Shown: positions 1 to 8,970, counted from the stretch's first letter. The stretch: 11,052 nucleotides of DNA from CAISIP01 sp031403955 (GCA_031403955.1 JANNGR010000624.1:1-11052), one strand, 5' to 3'. The notes: a model not told the origin generated them from the letters alone. Made by a program: numbers and translations.

Positions 1-42
1 TGACACCGGAAGCGGCATGATTACGGGCACGAGAGGATTTCC

Positions 43-1308
43 ATGATGCATCTACCAACTGTATTTCCCGCCAGCGTGACTTGGGAGGACCAAGGCACAA
101 GCCGCATTCCGTTTTCGCTCTACACCAGCGAGGAGTTACACCGCCGGGAACTGGAACGCTTCTTCTACCGCGGCCACTGGAGTTATGTTGGCCTTGAGGC
201 CGAGATACCGAAGCCGGGAGATTTCAAGCGCACCGTGGTCGGTGAGCGTTCGGTGATCCTGGTGCGCGACGGGGCCGGTATGGTGCAGGTGGTGGAGAAT
301 GTTTGCGCGCACCGCGGCATGCAGTTCTGCCGCGAGCGGCACGGCAACCGCAAGGAATTCGTCTGTCCGTACCACCAGTGGACCTACTCACTCAAAGGCG
401 ACCTGCAGGGTGTGCCGTTTCGGCGCGGCGTGCGCCAGGACGGCAAGGTGCACGGCGGCATGCCGGCCGATTTCGACCTGGCTGACAACGGGCTGACCAA
501 GCTAAAAACGGCGACGCGTGGTGGAGTCGTGTTCGCGTCGTTCGACCATGGGGTGGAGACGCTGGAAGACTTCATGGGTCCGGCGATCCTGGGTTATTTC
601 GACCGGCTGTTCAACGGCCGCCGGCTGAAGATTCTCGGCTACAACCGCCAGCGTATTCCGGGCAACTGGAAGCTGATGCAGGAGAACATTAAGGACCCTT
701 ATCACCCGGGCCTGTTGCACACCTGGTTCGTGACCTTCGGCCTGTGGCGGGCTGACAACAAATCGAGCTTGGTAATGGACGCCCACCACCGCCATGCGGC
801 GATGATTTCCACCCGCGGGCAGGCCGGCAAAGCGGCGCAGGTGACGCAGGTGTCGAGTTTCAAGGAGGGTATGCAGTTGCACGACGCGCGTTTTCTGGAC
901 ATCGTGCCCGAGCCCTGGTGGGGCGGGCCGACGGCGGTGATGATGACGCTGTTCCCGAGCGTGATCCTGCAGCAGCAGGTCAACAGCGTGTCGATTCGCC
1001 ACATCCAGCCCGATGGCCATGGCACCTTCAACTTCGAATGGACCCACTTCGGGTTCGAGGACGATACCGATGAGATGACACAACGCCGCTTGCGTCAGGC
1101 CAACCTGTTTGGCCCGGCGGGTTTCGTTTCGGCCGACGACGGCGAGGTGATTGAGTTTTCGCAGCGCGCATTCGAGAGCAAGCCGTTTCACCGCGCGCTG
1201 GCCGAACTCGGTGGCCGCGAGGTTGGCGATACCGAGCACATGGTCACCGAGACCTTGATCCGCGGCATGTACCAGTATTGGCGTCAGGTGATGGAGGCCG
1301 AAACATGA
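43..1308 (+). CDS. nagG: Salicylate 5-hydroxylase-type Rieske oxygenase, large (alpha) subunit
   Basis: This is the catalytic subunit of a three-component aromatic-ring hydroxylase. By family it would take electrons from a ferredoxin and insert one oxygen into an aromatic acid; in NagG relatives salicylate becomes gentisate. The 421-residue length is normal. The N-terminal Rieske [2Fe-2S] domain has C88-x-H90 and C108-x-x-H111. The catalytic domain carries the mononuclear iron site: bridging D218, H221 and H226 (NIKDPYHPGLLH), with the third ligand at D365 or D366 (SADDGEVIE). As I remember NagG, the similarity runs along the whole protein, including the PFRRGV and TETLIRGMY stretches. A GAGAGGA ribosome-binding site at 31-37 serves the ATG at 43; an ATG at 46 is equally placed. 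The stop overlaps the next gene. Class and subunit role are secure. The exact substrate is inferred; anthranilate- or terephthalate-type oxygenases are more distant alternatives. Confidence 0.9.
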   Translation: MMHLPTVFPASVTWEDQGTSRIPFSLYTSEELHRRELERFFYRGHWSYVGLEAEIPKPGDFKRTVVGERSVILVRDGAGMVQVVENVCAHRGMQFCRERHGNRKEFVCPYHQWTYSLKGDLQGVPFRRGVRQDGKVHGGMPADFDLADNGLTKLKTATRGGVVFASFDHGVETLEDFMGPAILGYFDRLFNGRRLKILGYNRQRIPGNWKLMQENIKDPYHPGLLHTWFVTFGLWRADNKSSLVMDAHHRHAAMISTRGQAGKAAQVTQVSSFKEGMQLHDARFLDIVPEPWWGGPTAVMMTLFPSVILQQQVNSVSIRHIQPDGHGTFNFEWTHFGFEDDTDEMTQRRLRQANLFGPAGFVSADDGEVIEFSQRAFESKPFHRALAELGGREVGDTEHMVTETLIRGMYQYWRQVMEAET

Positions 1309-1787
1309 ATATCGGCATGGATTTTCAGGATTACCTGGCGCTGGCGCAGTTGCAGTCTGACTACGCCAGCACGGTCGACGCTGGCGACTGGGACGGCTGG
1401 TGCGAATTCTTCACCGACGACTGCGTCTACCGCCTGGTGCCGCGTGAGAACCATGAGCGCGGTTTGCCACTTGCCACGTTGGCATTCGAGGGCAAGGGGA
1501 TGCTCAAGGACCGCGCCTACGCGATTCGCGAAACTTTGTTTCACGACCCGTATTACCAGCGCCATGTGGTCGGCGCGCCGCGCCTGCTGTGTGTGGAAGG
1601 TGGCCGTTTCGATTGCGAGGTCAACTATGCGGTATTTCGCACCAAACTCTCGGAATTGACCACGGTGTTCAACGTTGGCCGGTACCTCGATACGGTGCTG
1701 CGCACACCGCATGGTTTGAAATTTGCATCCAGGGTCTGCGTCTACGACAGCGAGATGATCCCCAACTCAATCATTTACCCGATCTGA
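1305..1787 (+). CDS. nagH: Salicylate 5-hydroxylase-type oxygenase, small (beta) subunit
   Basis: This is the partner of the preceding alpha subunit. Beta subunits of ring-hydroxylating oxygenases are small cystatin/SnoaL-like proteins that stabilise the hexamer and carry no cofactor. The 160-residue length fits the family. Typical signatures are an N-terminal helix followed by WDGWCEFFTDDCVYRL, then PRENHERGLPLAT, the HDPYYQRHVV stretch and the C-terminal NSIIYPI. The ATG at 1305 was chosen because GGAGG at 1293-1297 lies seven bases upstream and because ATGA at 1305-1308 overlaps the alpha-subunit stop, a common coupling arrangement. An in-frame ATG at 1317 and a TTG at 1278 are less likely starts. 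No ferredoxin gene follows, unlike the nag operon order I know; the next gene is convergent. Confidence 0.88.
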   Translation: MNIGMDFQDYLALAQLQSDYASTVDAGDWDGWCEFFTDDCVYRLVPRENHERGLPLATLAFEGKGMLKDRAYAIRETLFHDPYYQRHVVGAPRLLCVEGGRFDCEVNYAVFRTKLSELTTVFNVGRYLDTVLRTPHGLKFASRVCVYDSEMIPNSIIYPI

Positions 1788-1901
1788 CCTCCACCACACC
1801 CACAACCTGAAAGAGATAACCATTGCGCATGCCATAGTGGCCGCAGGTCGGGACTAAGGGTCCGTTCAGGAATAACTGGCACATTTGTATCGTCAGCTTC
1901 G

Positions 1902-1916
1902 GGCGCGCTGCGCGCC
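1902..1916. other. GC-rich hairpin between convergent genes (possible weak terminator)
   Basis: A six-base-pair GC stem (1902-1907 with 1911-1916) encloses a three-base loop in the space between the nagH stop and the end of the MATE gene. It has no T-run on either side, so it is not a standard intrinsic terminator. Its position between converging transcripts makes a role in ending or protecting transcripts possible. The rest of 1788-1946 shows only the palindrome CCCTAGGG (1927-1934) and no gene I can recognise. Confidence 0.3.
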
Positions 1917-1946
1917 TAACATCGGGCCCTAGGGTGTTGCGTTTGT

Positions 1947-3320
1947 TCAAGCCGGGGCCGTTATGGCACCGGCCCTGAGTTGCAACCGGGCCACAACCCG
2001 AAAGCACAACAGGCAGCCAAACACGCCGAACAGCACCACACCCAGTCCGTAGCCAGCCATCGCGCCTTTGGCGCCGTACCAGTGTTGCCCGAGCCAGACG
2101 AACGGGATCACACCGAGGGTCGAGCGGCCCCAGTTCAACGCGGTTGAATACAACGCGTAACCCAGGTTGTTGAAGGCCGCATTGGCGACAAATAACGCGC
2201 CATTGAACAGAAAACTGCCGGCCACGAATAGGCAAAAGAAAACAATCAACTCATGCGCCTGCTGCCGGGCCCGAAACAGGTCGGCCACCGGCCCGGCGAA
2301 GAGTGCAAGCAAGGCCCATACGACCAGCACATACACCAGTGTGACCTTCAGGCTGTCACGCAGAGTCGATTGAACGCGGTCAAAACGCATCGCGCCGTAG
2401 TTTTGCCCGATGATCGGCCCGATCGCGCCGGACAATGCAAACAATAAGCCGAACGCAACCGGAATAATGCGTTGGATCACGGTCCATCCAGCCACGGCGT
2501 CGTCACCGAACGCGGACATGGTGCCGGTAACGTAGGCGTTGCCCACCGGTGTCGCGATCTGGGTCAACACCGCGGGCAGCCCGATCGCCATGAATGGCTT
2601 GAACTCGCGCCCAATGAAAGACAGGCGCGGGTGGGAATACAAACCGTGTACCCGCAGCAGGCCGTGCAAGCCGACAGCCACCATCACCACACGCGCCAGC
2701 ACGGTGGAGATGGCGGCACCGTGCACGCCCAGGCCGAATCCAAAAATCAGCAGCGGATCGAAGACGATGGTGGCAGCGGCGGAACCCAGCGTAACGAACA
2801 TGGAACGCGGCGCATCACCCAGCGCGCGCAGCAGCCCGGACAAGCACATGCCCACGCCAAGCAGCGGCCACGACGGCAGCACGATATGCAGCAGCGATAA
2901 CGTCAGCTCGGCCGTGTGCCCGGTGGCGCCCAGCAGCCGGATTAGGGGTGCAAGCAGCGGATAGGCGATGCAGGCGAACAGCGACATGATCACCAGCATC
3001 AGCGCCAGCGAAGCGCCGGCAATCTCATTGGCCCGGTCGCGTTGTCCGCTTCCGAGGGCGCGCGCGGTCAGCGCAGTGGCGGCGATGGACAAACCAATCG
3101 ACACCGAGGTGGCAAAAAACAGCAGCGTACCGGCATATCCCAACGCCGCGGTCAGTTCGGGCTGGCCCAGCAGCCCCACGTAGAACAGTCCAAGGGCTTC
3201 CACCGCGAACACCGAAACCAGACCAAAGGCGCTTGCCGACGTCATGGTGATGACGTGTTTGAGCGTTGACCCGGTGACCAGCCGGGCGGGGTGGGCTTGC
3301 TTGCCGCTCGCTTGGGTCAT
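1947..3320 (-). CDS. MATE-family multidrug/toxin efflux transporter
   Basis: This is an inner-membrane cation-coupled exporter of the MATE family (NorM/DinF-like). It has about 457 residues and a dozen hydrophobic segments, the usual size and topology. The two halves share the MATE pattern: an early helix pair ending in VGLLGQPELTAALGYAG, polar loops rich in Gly and Arg (ARALGSGQRDRANEIAG; IIGQNYGAMRFDRVQ) and the GLLRALGDAPRSM and FNNLGYALYS stretches. The substrate cannot be told. I chose the ATG at 3320. A GTG at 3335 would add five residues, and neither start has a clear ribosome-binding site. It lies 46 bases after proA on the same strand and is probably the last gene of that transcript. 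Its link to proA looks like chance neighbourhood rather than shared function. Confidence 0.88.
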   Translation of the reverse strand: MTQASGKQAHPARLVTGSTLKHVITMTSASAFGLVSVFAVEALGLFYVGLLGQPELTAALGYAGTLLFFATSVSIGLSIAATALTARALGSGQRDRANEIAGASLALMLVIMSLFACIAYPLLAPLIRLLGATGHTAELTLSLLHIVLPSWPLLGVGMCLSGLLRALGDAPRSMFVTLGSAAATIVFDPLLIFGFGLGVHGAAISTVLARVVMVAVGLHGLLRVHGLYSHPRLSFIGREFKPFMAIGLPAVLTQIATPVGNAYVTGTMSAFGDDAVAGWTVIQRIIPVAFGLLFALSGAIGPIIGQNYGAMRFDRVQSTLRDSLKVTLVYVLVVWALLALFAGPVADLFRARQQAHELIVFFCLFVAGSFLFNGALFVANAAFNNLGYALYSTALNWGRSTLGVIPFVWLGQHWYGAKGAMAGYGLGVVLFGVFGCLLCFRVVARLQLRAGAITAPA

Positions 3321-3366
3321 TGCTTGCAGGGCCACACTGCGGCGCGCCGTGGCACACGGGGCTGGC

Positions 3367-4647
3367 CTAAACCCGCACTTCCCCGTTGCCCAGCACGACG
3401 TACTTGAGCGACGTCAGGCCTTCGATGCCGACCGGTCCGCGGGCATGGAACTTGTCGGTACTGATGCCGATTTCGGCGCCCAGTCCAAACTCAAATCCGT
3501 CCGCGAAGCGTGTGCTGGTATTGACCATCACGCTGGCCGAATCCACCTCACGCAGGAAGGTCTGGGCGTGTTTATGGTCGCGCGTGATGATCGCGTCGGT
3601 GTGGTGGCTGCCGTACCGGTTGATGTGCAAAACAGCCTCGTCCAAACCCGACACCAGCTTGATGCTGATGATCGGAGCGAGGTATTCCTCGTACCAGTCC
3701 TGCTCCACGGCGTCAACCACCCGCGCACCGGGGATGTTGGCGAGCAGTGAGCGGCTTCGTGGGCAGACCCGCATTTCCACGCCTTTGGCAGCGTAGATGG
3801 CGCCAATCCTGGGCAGGAAGTCGGCCGCCACACCATGCGCTACCAACAGGCTCTCGCTGGCATTGCAGGGGCTGTATTTCTGGGTCTTGGCGTTGTCGGC
3901 CACCGTGACGGCCATCTCAATGTCGCAAGGGTCGTCCACATACACATGGCAGTTGCCGTCCAGGTGCTTGAGCACCGGTACTTTGGCCTCGCGGCTGATG
4001 CGCGTTATCAGGCCTTTGCCGCCGCGCGGTATCGCCATGTCCACGTATTGGGGCATGGTGATTAGGTGGCCCACCACCGCGCGGTCGGTGGTCTGCACCA
4101 GCTGCACGCCGTCGATCGGCAGACCACATTCCACCAGTGCCTGTTGCACCAGTTTCGCCAGCGCCTTGTTGGATTCGATGGCTTCCGAGCCACCGCGCAA
4201 AATGCAGGCATTGCCGCTTTTTATCGACAAGCTGGCGGCTTCGATGGTCACATTCGGGCGGCTCTCGAAAACCATCGCAAACACACCGATGGGCACCCGC
4301 ATCTGGCCCACCCGGATGCCACTGGGTTGCTGTCGCATGCCAATGATTTCGCCGATCACGTCGGGCATCGCGGCAAGCTGGTCGCACCCCTGTGCGATGG
4401 TCTCGATCATTTGGGGCGTGAGTGTGAGCCGGTCGAGCATCGGTGCCGACAGGCCGGCGGCCACGGCGCGTGTCATGTCTTGCTGGTTGCCGGTTTGCAG
4501 TGGCTCCAGGTTGGAGCGCAGCAAAACGCCGAGGCGTCGCAAGGTGGCGTTGCGTACAGCGGCAGTGGCGCGGGCCATCAGGGCCGAAGCGGCGCGCGCC
4601 TGCAGGCCCAATGCCAGGCTGTATTCGGCGCTGTTGGTGGCGTTCAT
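3367..4647 (-). CDS. proA: Gamma-glutamyl phosphate reductase (glutamate-5-semialdehyde dehydrogenase)
   Basis: This cytoplasmic enzyme makes the second step of proline synthesis, reducing gamma-glutamyl phosphate with NADPH to glutamate-5-semialdehyde. The 426 residues match the family (E. coli ProA is about 417). Visible signatures are VFESRPNVT (126-134), SIKSGNACILRGGSEA (141-156), the PRGGKGLI loop near 207-214, the catalytic cysteine C261 in KTQKYSPCNASESLL and the GLGAEIGIST stretch near the C-terminus. Its ATG overlaps the holA stop as ATGA (4644-4647), so translation is probably coupled. The partner kinase gene proB is not adjacent, which I believe is normal for Burkholderiales, where proB usually sits elsewhere in the genome. 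Confidence 0.96.
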   Translation of the reverse strand: MNATNSAEYSLALGLQARAASALMARATAAVRNATLRRLGVLLRSNLEPLQTGNQQDMTRAVAAGLSAPMLDRLTLTPQMIETIAQGCDQLAAMPDVIGEIIGMRQQPSGIRVGQMRVPIGVFAMVFESRPNVTIEAASLSIKSGNACILRGGSEAIESNKALAKLVQQALVECGLPIDGVQLVQTTDRAVVGHLITMPQYVDMAIPRGGKGLITRISREAKVPVLKHLDGNCHVYVDDPCDIEMAVTVADNAKTQKYSPCNASESLLVAHGVAADFLPRIGAIYAAKGVEMRVCPRSRSLLANIPGARVVDAVEQDWYEEYLAPIISIKLVSGLDEAVLHINRYGSHHTDAIITRDHKHAQTFLREVDSASVMVNTSTRFADGFEFGLGAEIGISTDKFHARGPVGIEGLTSLKYVVLGNGEVRV

Positions 4648-5714
4648 GCGGTCATTTTCTCACGCGGTATCGCACAATGGCTGCACAACATCATTGCCAG
4701 TCGATGCAGCGCCTGCCAGCCGTTCGCTGGCCAGCCGGGAAGTTTCAGTCCCTTGACGATGCCATCCACCTGGTGCGCGGCGAGCAGCAGTTCGGACACC
4801 ACCTCGTTGCCCAGTCTCGGCAATACGCGCTCGAACAAACGCTCCTTGTTGCCCCAGATGCGTTGTTCACTCAGGGCCATTGGCAGCGGCCGCCCGTTGC
4901 CGATGGCGTCCTTCACGCGCTTGAGCGCACGAATGTCTTCACTCAGCGCGTAGTGCACCAGCACCTCCGACTCGCCTTCGGCCTGCAGCCCGTCGAGCAT
5001 GCGTTGCACCCGCGTGGCATGCCCGCCCAACACTGCCTCGGACAGTTTGAAAACGTCGTATCGCGCCACGTTGAGTACGGCGCTTTCAACCGCATCGAAG
5101 CCCAGTTCACCGGGTGGAAAAAGCAATCCGAGTTTCTGGATTTCCTGATGTGCGGCGAGCAGATTGCCCTCGACCCGATCGGCAAAGAATTGCAGCGTCC
5201 GTTGCCCTTCGATACCGCTCCTGACTCGCTGGCCCTGCAGCGACAGGCGTTGCGCCAGCCATTGGGGTAGCGCCCCGCGCGCCACTGGTTCAACGGCGAT
5301 CACCACGCCACGGCTTTCCAGGGCCCCGAACCAGGCACCGGTTCGCGTAGCCTTGTCGAGCCGTGGCAGGATGACGATGGTGAGAGTCGTGTCGTTGCCG
5401 GTTGCCTGGACGGCCAGTTGCTGAATTGCGGCACTGCCATCCTTGCCGGGTTTGCCGGAGGGAATGCGAATTTCGACGATCTGTTTTTCCGAGAAAAGGC
5501 ACAGCGAGCCCCCTGCCGCCAACACCCCGCTCCAGTCGAAATTGGCCCCTGCCACGGTGTGCGAGCTGCGCTCGGAGAAGCCGTTGGCGCGCGCCGCCGC
5601 GCGAATCGCGTCAGCCGCCTCCTGAATCAGCAACGGCTCGTCGCCGTGCAGCGTGTACAGGCTGTTCAGGCCACGCTGCAAGTGGTGCTGGAGTTGTCCG
5701 GTCGCAAGTTGCAT
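4644..5714 (-). CDS. holA: DNA polymerase III, delta subunit
   Basis: This is the delta subunit of the clamp loader, which opens the beta sliding clamp during chromosome replication. At 356 residues it is close to the usual 340-350. The N-terminal AAA+-like fold starts with LYTLHGDEPLLIQEAADAIR (19-38), where the family has the conserved GDEPLL and lacks a working P-loop. A short segment rich in hydrophobic residues and Lys/Arg (LTIVILPRLDKATRTGAWF) follows. The region EGNLLAAHQEIQKLGLL and the C-terminal helices match delta collar domains. The ATG at 5714 comes four bases after the lptE stop, and the gene ends inside the proA start. Adjacency of lptE and holA is conserved even in enterobacteria, which strengthens the call. 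Confidence 0.95.
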   Translation of the reverse strand: MQLATGQLQHHLQRGLNSLYTLHGDEPLLIQEAADAIRAAARANGFSERSSHTVAGANFDWSGVLAAGGSLCLFSEKQIVEIRIPSGKPGKDGSAAIQQLAVQATGNDTTLTIVILPRLDKATRTGAWFGALESRGVVIAVEPVARGALPQWLAQRLSLQGQRVRSGIEGQRTLQFFADRVEGNLLAAHQEIQKLGLLFPPGELGFDAVESAVLNVARYDVFKLSEAVLGGHATRVQRMLDGLQAEGESEVLVHYALSEDIRALKRVKDAIGNGRPLPMALSEQRIWGNKERLFERVLPRLGNEVVSELLLAAHQVDGIVKGLKLPGWPANGWQALHRLAMMLCSHCAIPREKMTA

Positions 5715-5718
5715 GCGC

Positions 5719-6222
5719 CTAGATTAGTGTCCGCACGGCCGCCAGACGGCGCAATAACTGTTGCACGATCTCGGTCTGCATGTCCCGGTACATCAGACCC
5801 TCCTCGGCCTCTTTGGCAAGCACGGCGGACTCGTTGAAGCTGATGTCGCGTTGCTGCAGCAATTCGGTCTCGGCGATCAGTTCCTTGCCCTGCGGGGTGC
5901 GCAGTCTGAAGCGCATGCGCACCCGCAACTGAAACTCACGCACCTGACCTGAGGAGTTGACACCCACGACGGTTTTCTCGCGTTGCTCGGACAGGATGTC
6001 CAGGATCGCCTGGGTGCTACTCTGCAACTTCGCATCGTTGATAACCTGCAGCGTGCCCAGCGAAGTCAGGTTGGCCCTGAGTTCATTGCCGAGGGAAGAA
6101 TTCTCCGCCACGTTCAGATAAAGCGAGTTGAACGCAAGTTCCGGTGCACCGCGCAGCCGGAATCCGCAGGCGCCAAGCGCCAGCACGCCACACTGGGCCA
6201 GAAGCAGGCGGCGTCGCGGCAT
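5719..6222 (-). CDS. lptE: LPS-assembly lipoprotein LptE
   Basis: This outer-membrane lipoprotein plugs the LptD barrel and helps place lipopolysaccharide in the outer leaflet. The N-terminus has a short signal peptide with three arginines, a hydrophobic stretch and a lipobox LGAC. The lipidated cysteine is residue 19 from the chosen start and is followed by GFRLRG, the conserved first beta strand of LptE. The 167-residue length is typical. The ATG at 6222 overlaps the leuS stop by one base (TGATG); a TTG at 6225 would add one residue. Sequence beyond the N-terminus is only weakly conserved in this family, so the call rests on the lipobox, GFRLRG and the position between leuS and holA. Confidence 0.93.
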   Translation of the reverse strand: MPRRRLLLAQCGVLALGACGFRLRGAPELAFNSLYLNVAENSSLGNELRANLTSLGTLQVINDAKLQSSTQAILDILSEQREKTVVGVNSSGQVREFQLRVRMRFRLRTPQGKELIAETELLQQRDISFNESAVLAKEAEEGLMYRDMQTEIVQQLLRRLAAVRTLI

Positions 6223-8870
6223 CAAATCACCACGTTCACCAGCCGACCGGGCACCACGATTACCTTTTTGGCGGCGGCTCCCCGGGCCAGTTTCACAAAC
6301 ACCTCGCTGTGCAGCGCTGCCTTTTCGATCGCTTCGCGGCTGGCGCCAGCCGGCACCAGAATTGCGCCGCGCAGTTTTCCGTTGATTTGCAGCATCAACT
6401 CGATCTCCTGTTTTTGCAGGGCCTTGGCGTCTGTCTTGGGCCAGGTGGCATCCAGCAAATCACCCTGCGAGCGGTCATATCCCAACGCTAGCCACAAGGC
6501 TTGCGTGATGTGCGGGGTGACCGGGTACAGGCAGCACAACAACATGCCAAGACCTTCGTAGGCTGCCGCGTGGTCGGCAGGCGAGCCATCAGCGTTGAAG
6601 TTTTCCAGCGCGTTGAGCATCTTCATCGCGCCCGACACCACGGTGTTGTATTGCATGCGCTGGTAATCGTAATCCACCTGCTTGAAAACAGAATGGATTT
6701 CATGCCGCAATACACGGGCTGCGTGGCCATAAGCAGAAGGGCCGCGCAACGCATCCACCGGGGCGGAGGCGCCCGATGCAACCGACAGACGCGCGGCAAA
6801 GCCCCAGAGCCGGCGCAGGAAGCGGTACGAGCCTTCTACCGCGGCATCATTCCACTCCAGCGTGGCTTCGGGCGGCGCCGTAAACATGGTGTACAGGCGG
6901 GCGGTGTCGGCGCCATACTTTTCAACCAGATCCTGCGGATCGACGCCGTTGTTCTTGCTCTTGCTCATGGTGCCCACGCCTTCGTAGCGCACCAGCGAGC
7001 CATCACTTTTCAGCTTGGCACCCGTCACCTTGCCGTCGCCGTCGTGAATATCCTCCACAGCGTCGGGCGCGAAATACTCGATGCCGCCGTTTTCATTCTT
7101 GCGCGAGTAGATATGGTTGAGCACCATGCCTTGCGTCAGTAATTTGGTGAATGGCTCGTCGATCCGCACCAGCCCGAGGTCGCGCATCACCTTGGTCCAG
7201 AAGCGTGCGTATAACAGGTGAAGGATGGCGTGTTCGATGCCGCCGATGTACTGGTCCATCGGCATCCAGTAGTTGACGCCGGAACCGGTCATGGCCTTGG
7301 CATTGTCCGGGTCGCAATAACGCATGAAATACCATGCGCTGTCCACGAACGTATCCATGGTGTCGGTTTCGCGCCGGGCGCGCTTGCCGCATACCGGGCA
7401 GGTTACTCCAGCATGGAACGCGTCATGGTGCTTGAGCGGATTGCCCGCGCCATCGGGTATGCAGTCGCGCGGCAATATGACCGGCAGATCCTGCTCGGGC
7501 ACTGGAACCGCTCCGTGTTCGGTGCAATGGATGATTGGAATCGGCGTGCCCCAATACCGCTGGCGACTGATGCCCCAGTCGCGCAGGCGCCAGGTGACCC
7601 GTTTTTCCCCCAGGCCGCGCACCTGCAGCGCATGGCTGATAGCGTCGACCGCTTCCCGGTAAGACAGCCCGCTGAAACTGTCGGAGTTGATCGTGACGCC
7701 GCGCTCTTTGTCGGAGTACCAGTCCTGCCACTGGTCATATTCGTAGGTCAGCCCATCAATCAGCACAACCTCGATGATCGGAATCCGGTACTTGGTGGCA
7801 AATATGAAGTCCCGTTCATCGTGCGCCGGCACACCCATGACGGCGCCGTCGCCATAACCCATCAGCACGTAGTTGCCAACCCAGATTTCGATTTTGTGGC
7901 CGTTGAGCGGATGCGTGACGAACAGGCCGGTGCGCATGCCTTCCTTTTCCTTTAGCGCCAATTCGGCTTCGGTGGTCCCGCCACGCTGGCACTCCTGCAT
8001 GAAGGCAGCCAGCGCCGGATTCGACTTTGCGGCATGGGCGGCCAGCGGATGTTCCGGCGCCACGGCGCAAAATGTCACGCCCATGATGGTATCGGCGCGC
8101 GTGGTGAAGACGTACATCCTGCCACCGTCGATCAACGCACCCGACTCGTTCCTGATGGTGTGGGTAAATGCAAAACGCACGCCTTCGCTCTTGCCAATCC
8201 AGTTTTCCTGCATCAACTTGACGCGCTCTGGCCAGCCCGGCAGTGCGTGTTGTACGCTTTGCAGCAACTCCTGCGCGTAGTCCGTGATCTTCAGGTAATA
8301 GCCGGGAATCTCGCGTTTCTCAACCGCGGCCCCGGTACGCCAGCCTTTGCCGTCAATCACCTGCTCGTTGGCGAGCACGGTCTGGTCCACCGGGTCCCAG
8401 TTCACGATCTGGGTCTTGCGGTAGGCAATGCCTTTTTCCAGCATCTTCAGGAACAGCCATTGGTTCCATTTGTAGTAACCCGGGTCGCAGGTGGCGATCT
8501 CACGGCTCCAGTCGATGGCCAGGCCAAGGCCCTGCATCTGTCGCTTCATGTACGCGATGTTGTCAAGTGTCCATTTGGCGGGTGGTACACCGTTTTTCAG
8601 GGCGGCGTTTTCGGCCGGCAGCCCAAATGCGTCCCAGCCCATGGGCATCAACACGTTGTAGCCACTCATGCGCAGTTGGCGCGTAAGCATGTCATTGATG
8701 GTGTAGTTGCGCACATGGCCCATGTGCAGCTTGCCGCTGGGGTAGGGCAACATCGAGCAGGCGTAGAACTTTTTCCTCGATGCGTCTTCGGTCACCCGAT
8801 AGGCATCGCGCGCATTCCACCGCTGCTGGGCGGATTTCTCTACTTCGAGATGGTCGTATTTGTCTTGCAT
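6222..8870 (-). CDS. leuS: Leucyl-tRNA synthetase
   Basis: This class I aminoacyl-tRNA synthetase charges tRNA-Leu in the cytoplasm and edits wrongly attached amino acids. It has 882 residues, within the usual bacterial range of about 860-880. The HIGH motif appears as HMGH (49-52) after PYPSGK. The CP1 editing domain has T256-T257-R-A-D260 and HDERD, with D351 and D354 matching the substrate-binding aspartates of the editing site. A CPVC pair (C491, C494) marks the zinc-binding insert. The KMSKS loop is TMSKS (634-638). The C-terminal anticodon-binding domain is complete. The ATG at 8870 gives the normal N-terminus (MQDKYDHLEVEKSAQQRW). About 100 bases separate it from exbD, so it may have its own promoter. 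Confidence 0.98.
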   Translation of the reverse strand: MQDKYDHLEVEKSAQQRWNARDAYRVTEDASRKKFYACSMLPYPSGKLHMGHVRNYTINDMLTRQLRMSGYNVLMPMGWDAFGLPAENAALKNGVPPAKWTLDNIAYMKRQMQGLGLAIDWSREIATCDPGYYKWNQWLFLKMLEKGIAYRKTQIVNWDPVDQTVLANEQVIDGKGWRTGAAVEKREIPGYYLKITDYAQELLQSVQHALPGWPERVKLMQENWIGKSEGVRFAFTHTIRNESGALIDGGRMYVFTTRADTIMGVTFCAVAPEHPLAAHAAKSNPALAAFMQECQRGGTTEAELALKEKEGMRTGLFVTHPLNGHKIEIWVGNYVLMGYGDGAVMGVPAHDERDFIFATKYRIPIIEVVLIDGLTYEYDQWQDWYSDKERGVTINSDSFSGLSYREAVDAISHALQVRGLGEKRVTWRLRDWGISRQRYWGTPIPIIHCTEHGAVPVPEQDLPVILPRDCIPDGAGNPLKHHDAFHAGVTCPVCGKRARRETDTMDTFVDSAWYFMRYCDPDNAKAMTGSGVNYWMPMDQYIGGIEHAILHLLYARFWTKVMRDLGLVRIDEPFTKLLTQGMVLNHIYSRKNENGGIEYFAPDAVEDIHDGDGKVTGAKLKSDGSLVRYEGVGTMSKSKNNGVDPQDLVEKYGADTARLYTMFTAPPEATLEWNDAAVEGSYRFLRRLWGFAARLSVASGASAPVDALRGPSAYGHAARVLRHEIHSVFKQVDYDYQRMQYNTVVSGAMKMLNALENFNADGSPADHAAAYEGLGMLLCCLYPVTPHITQALWLALGYDRSQGDLLDATWPKTDAKALQKQEIELMLQINGKLRGAILVPAGASREAIEKAALHSEVFVKLARGAAAKKVIVVPGRLVNVVI

Positions 8871-8970
8871 GGCGGGGTGTCAGGCGGCTCAATTGCCGCG
8901 CCTATCCGATTCTAGGCGTTGGTTTTGTGCGTCGGCGCACGGAAGGCCAGCCAAACCGCGCTTTGATGCG

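Noticed and set aside
1..42. End of an upstream gene at the left edge
   Set aside because: Stops at 1-3, 18-20 and 44-46 exist in the three plus frames, but too few codons are visible to say which, if any, ends a real gene.
502..1239. Minus-strand open frame of 245 codons opposite the oxygenase alpha subunit
   Set aside because: It is antisense to a gene with complete Rieske and iron-site motifs; no independent support.
4066..4953. Long plus-strand open frame of 295 codons opposite proA and holA
   Set aside because: It lies antisense across two clearly identified genes. High GC content and strong third-position bias create such frames, and the product has no recognisable motif.
8909..8914. 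TAGAAT on the minus strand as a -10 box for leuS
   Set aside because: No acceptable -35 hexamer lies 16-18 bases upstream, so a promoter cannot be supported.
8034..8915. Long plus-strand open frame of 293 codons opposite leuS
   Set aside because: It is fully antisense to leuS, which is intact with all signature motifs; the frame is a shadow of its codon bias.
8927..8940. GTGCG/CGCAC hairpin between exbD and leuS as a terminator
   Set aside because: The stem is only five base pairs and in the direction of transcription it is followed by A residues, not U residues.
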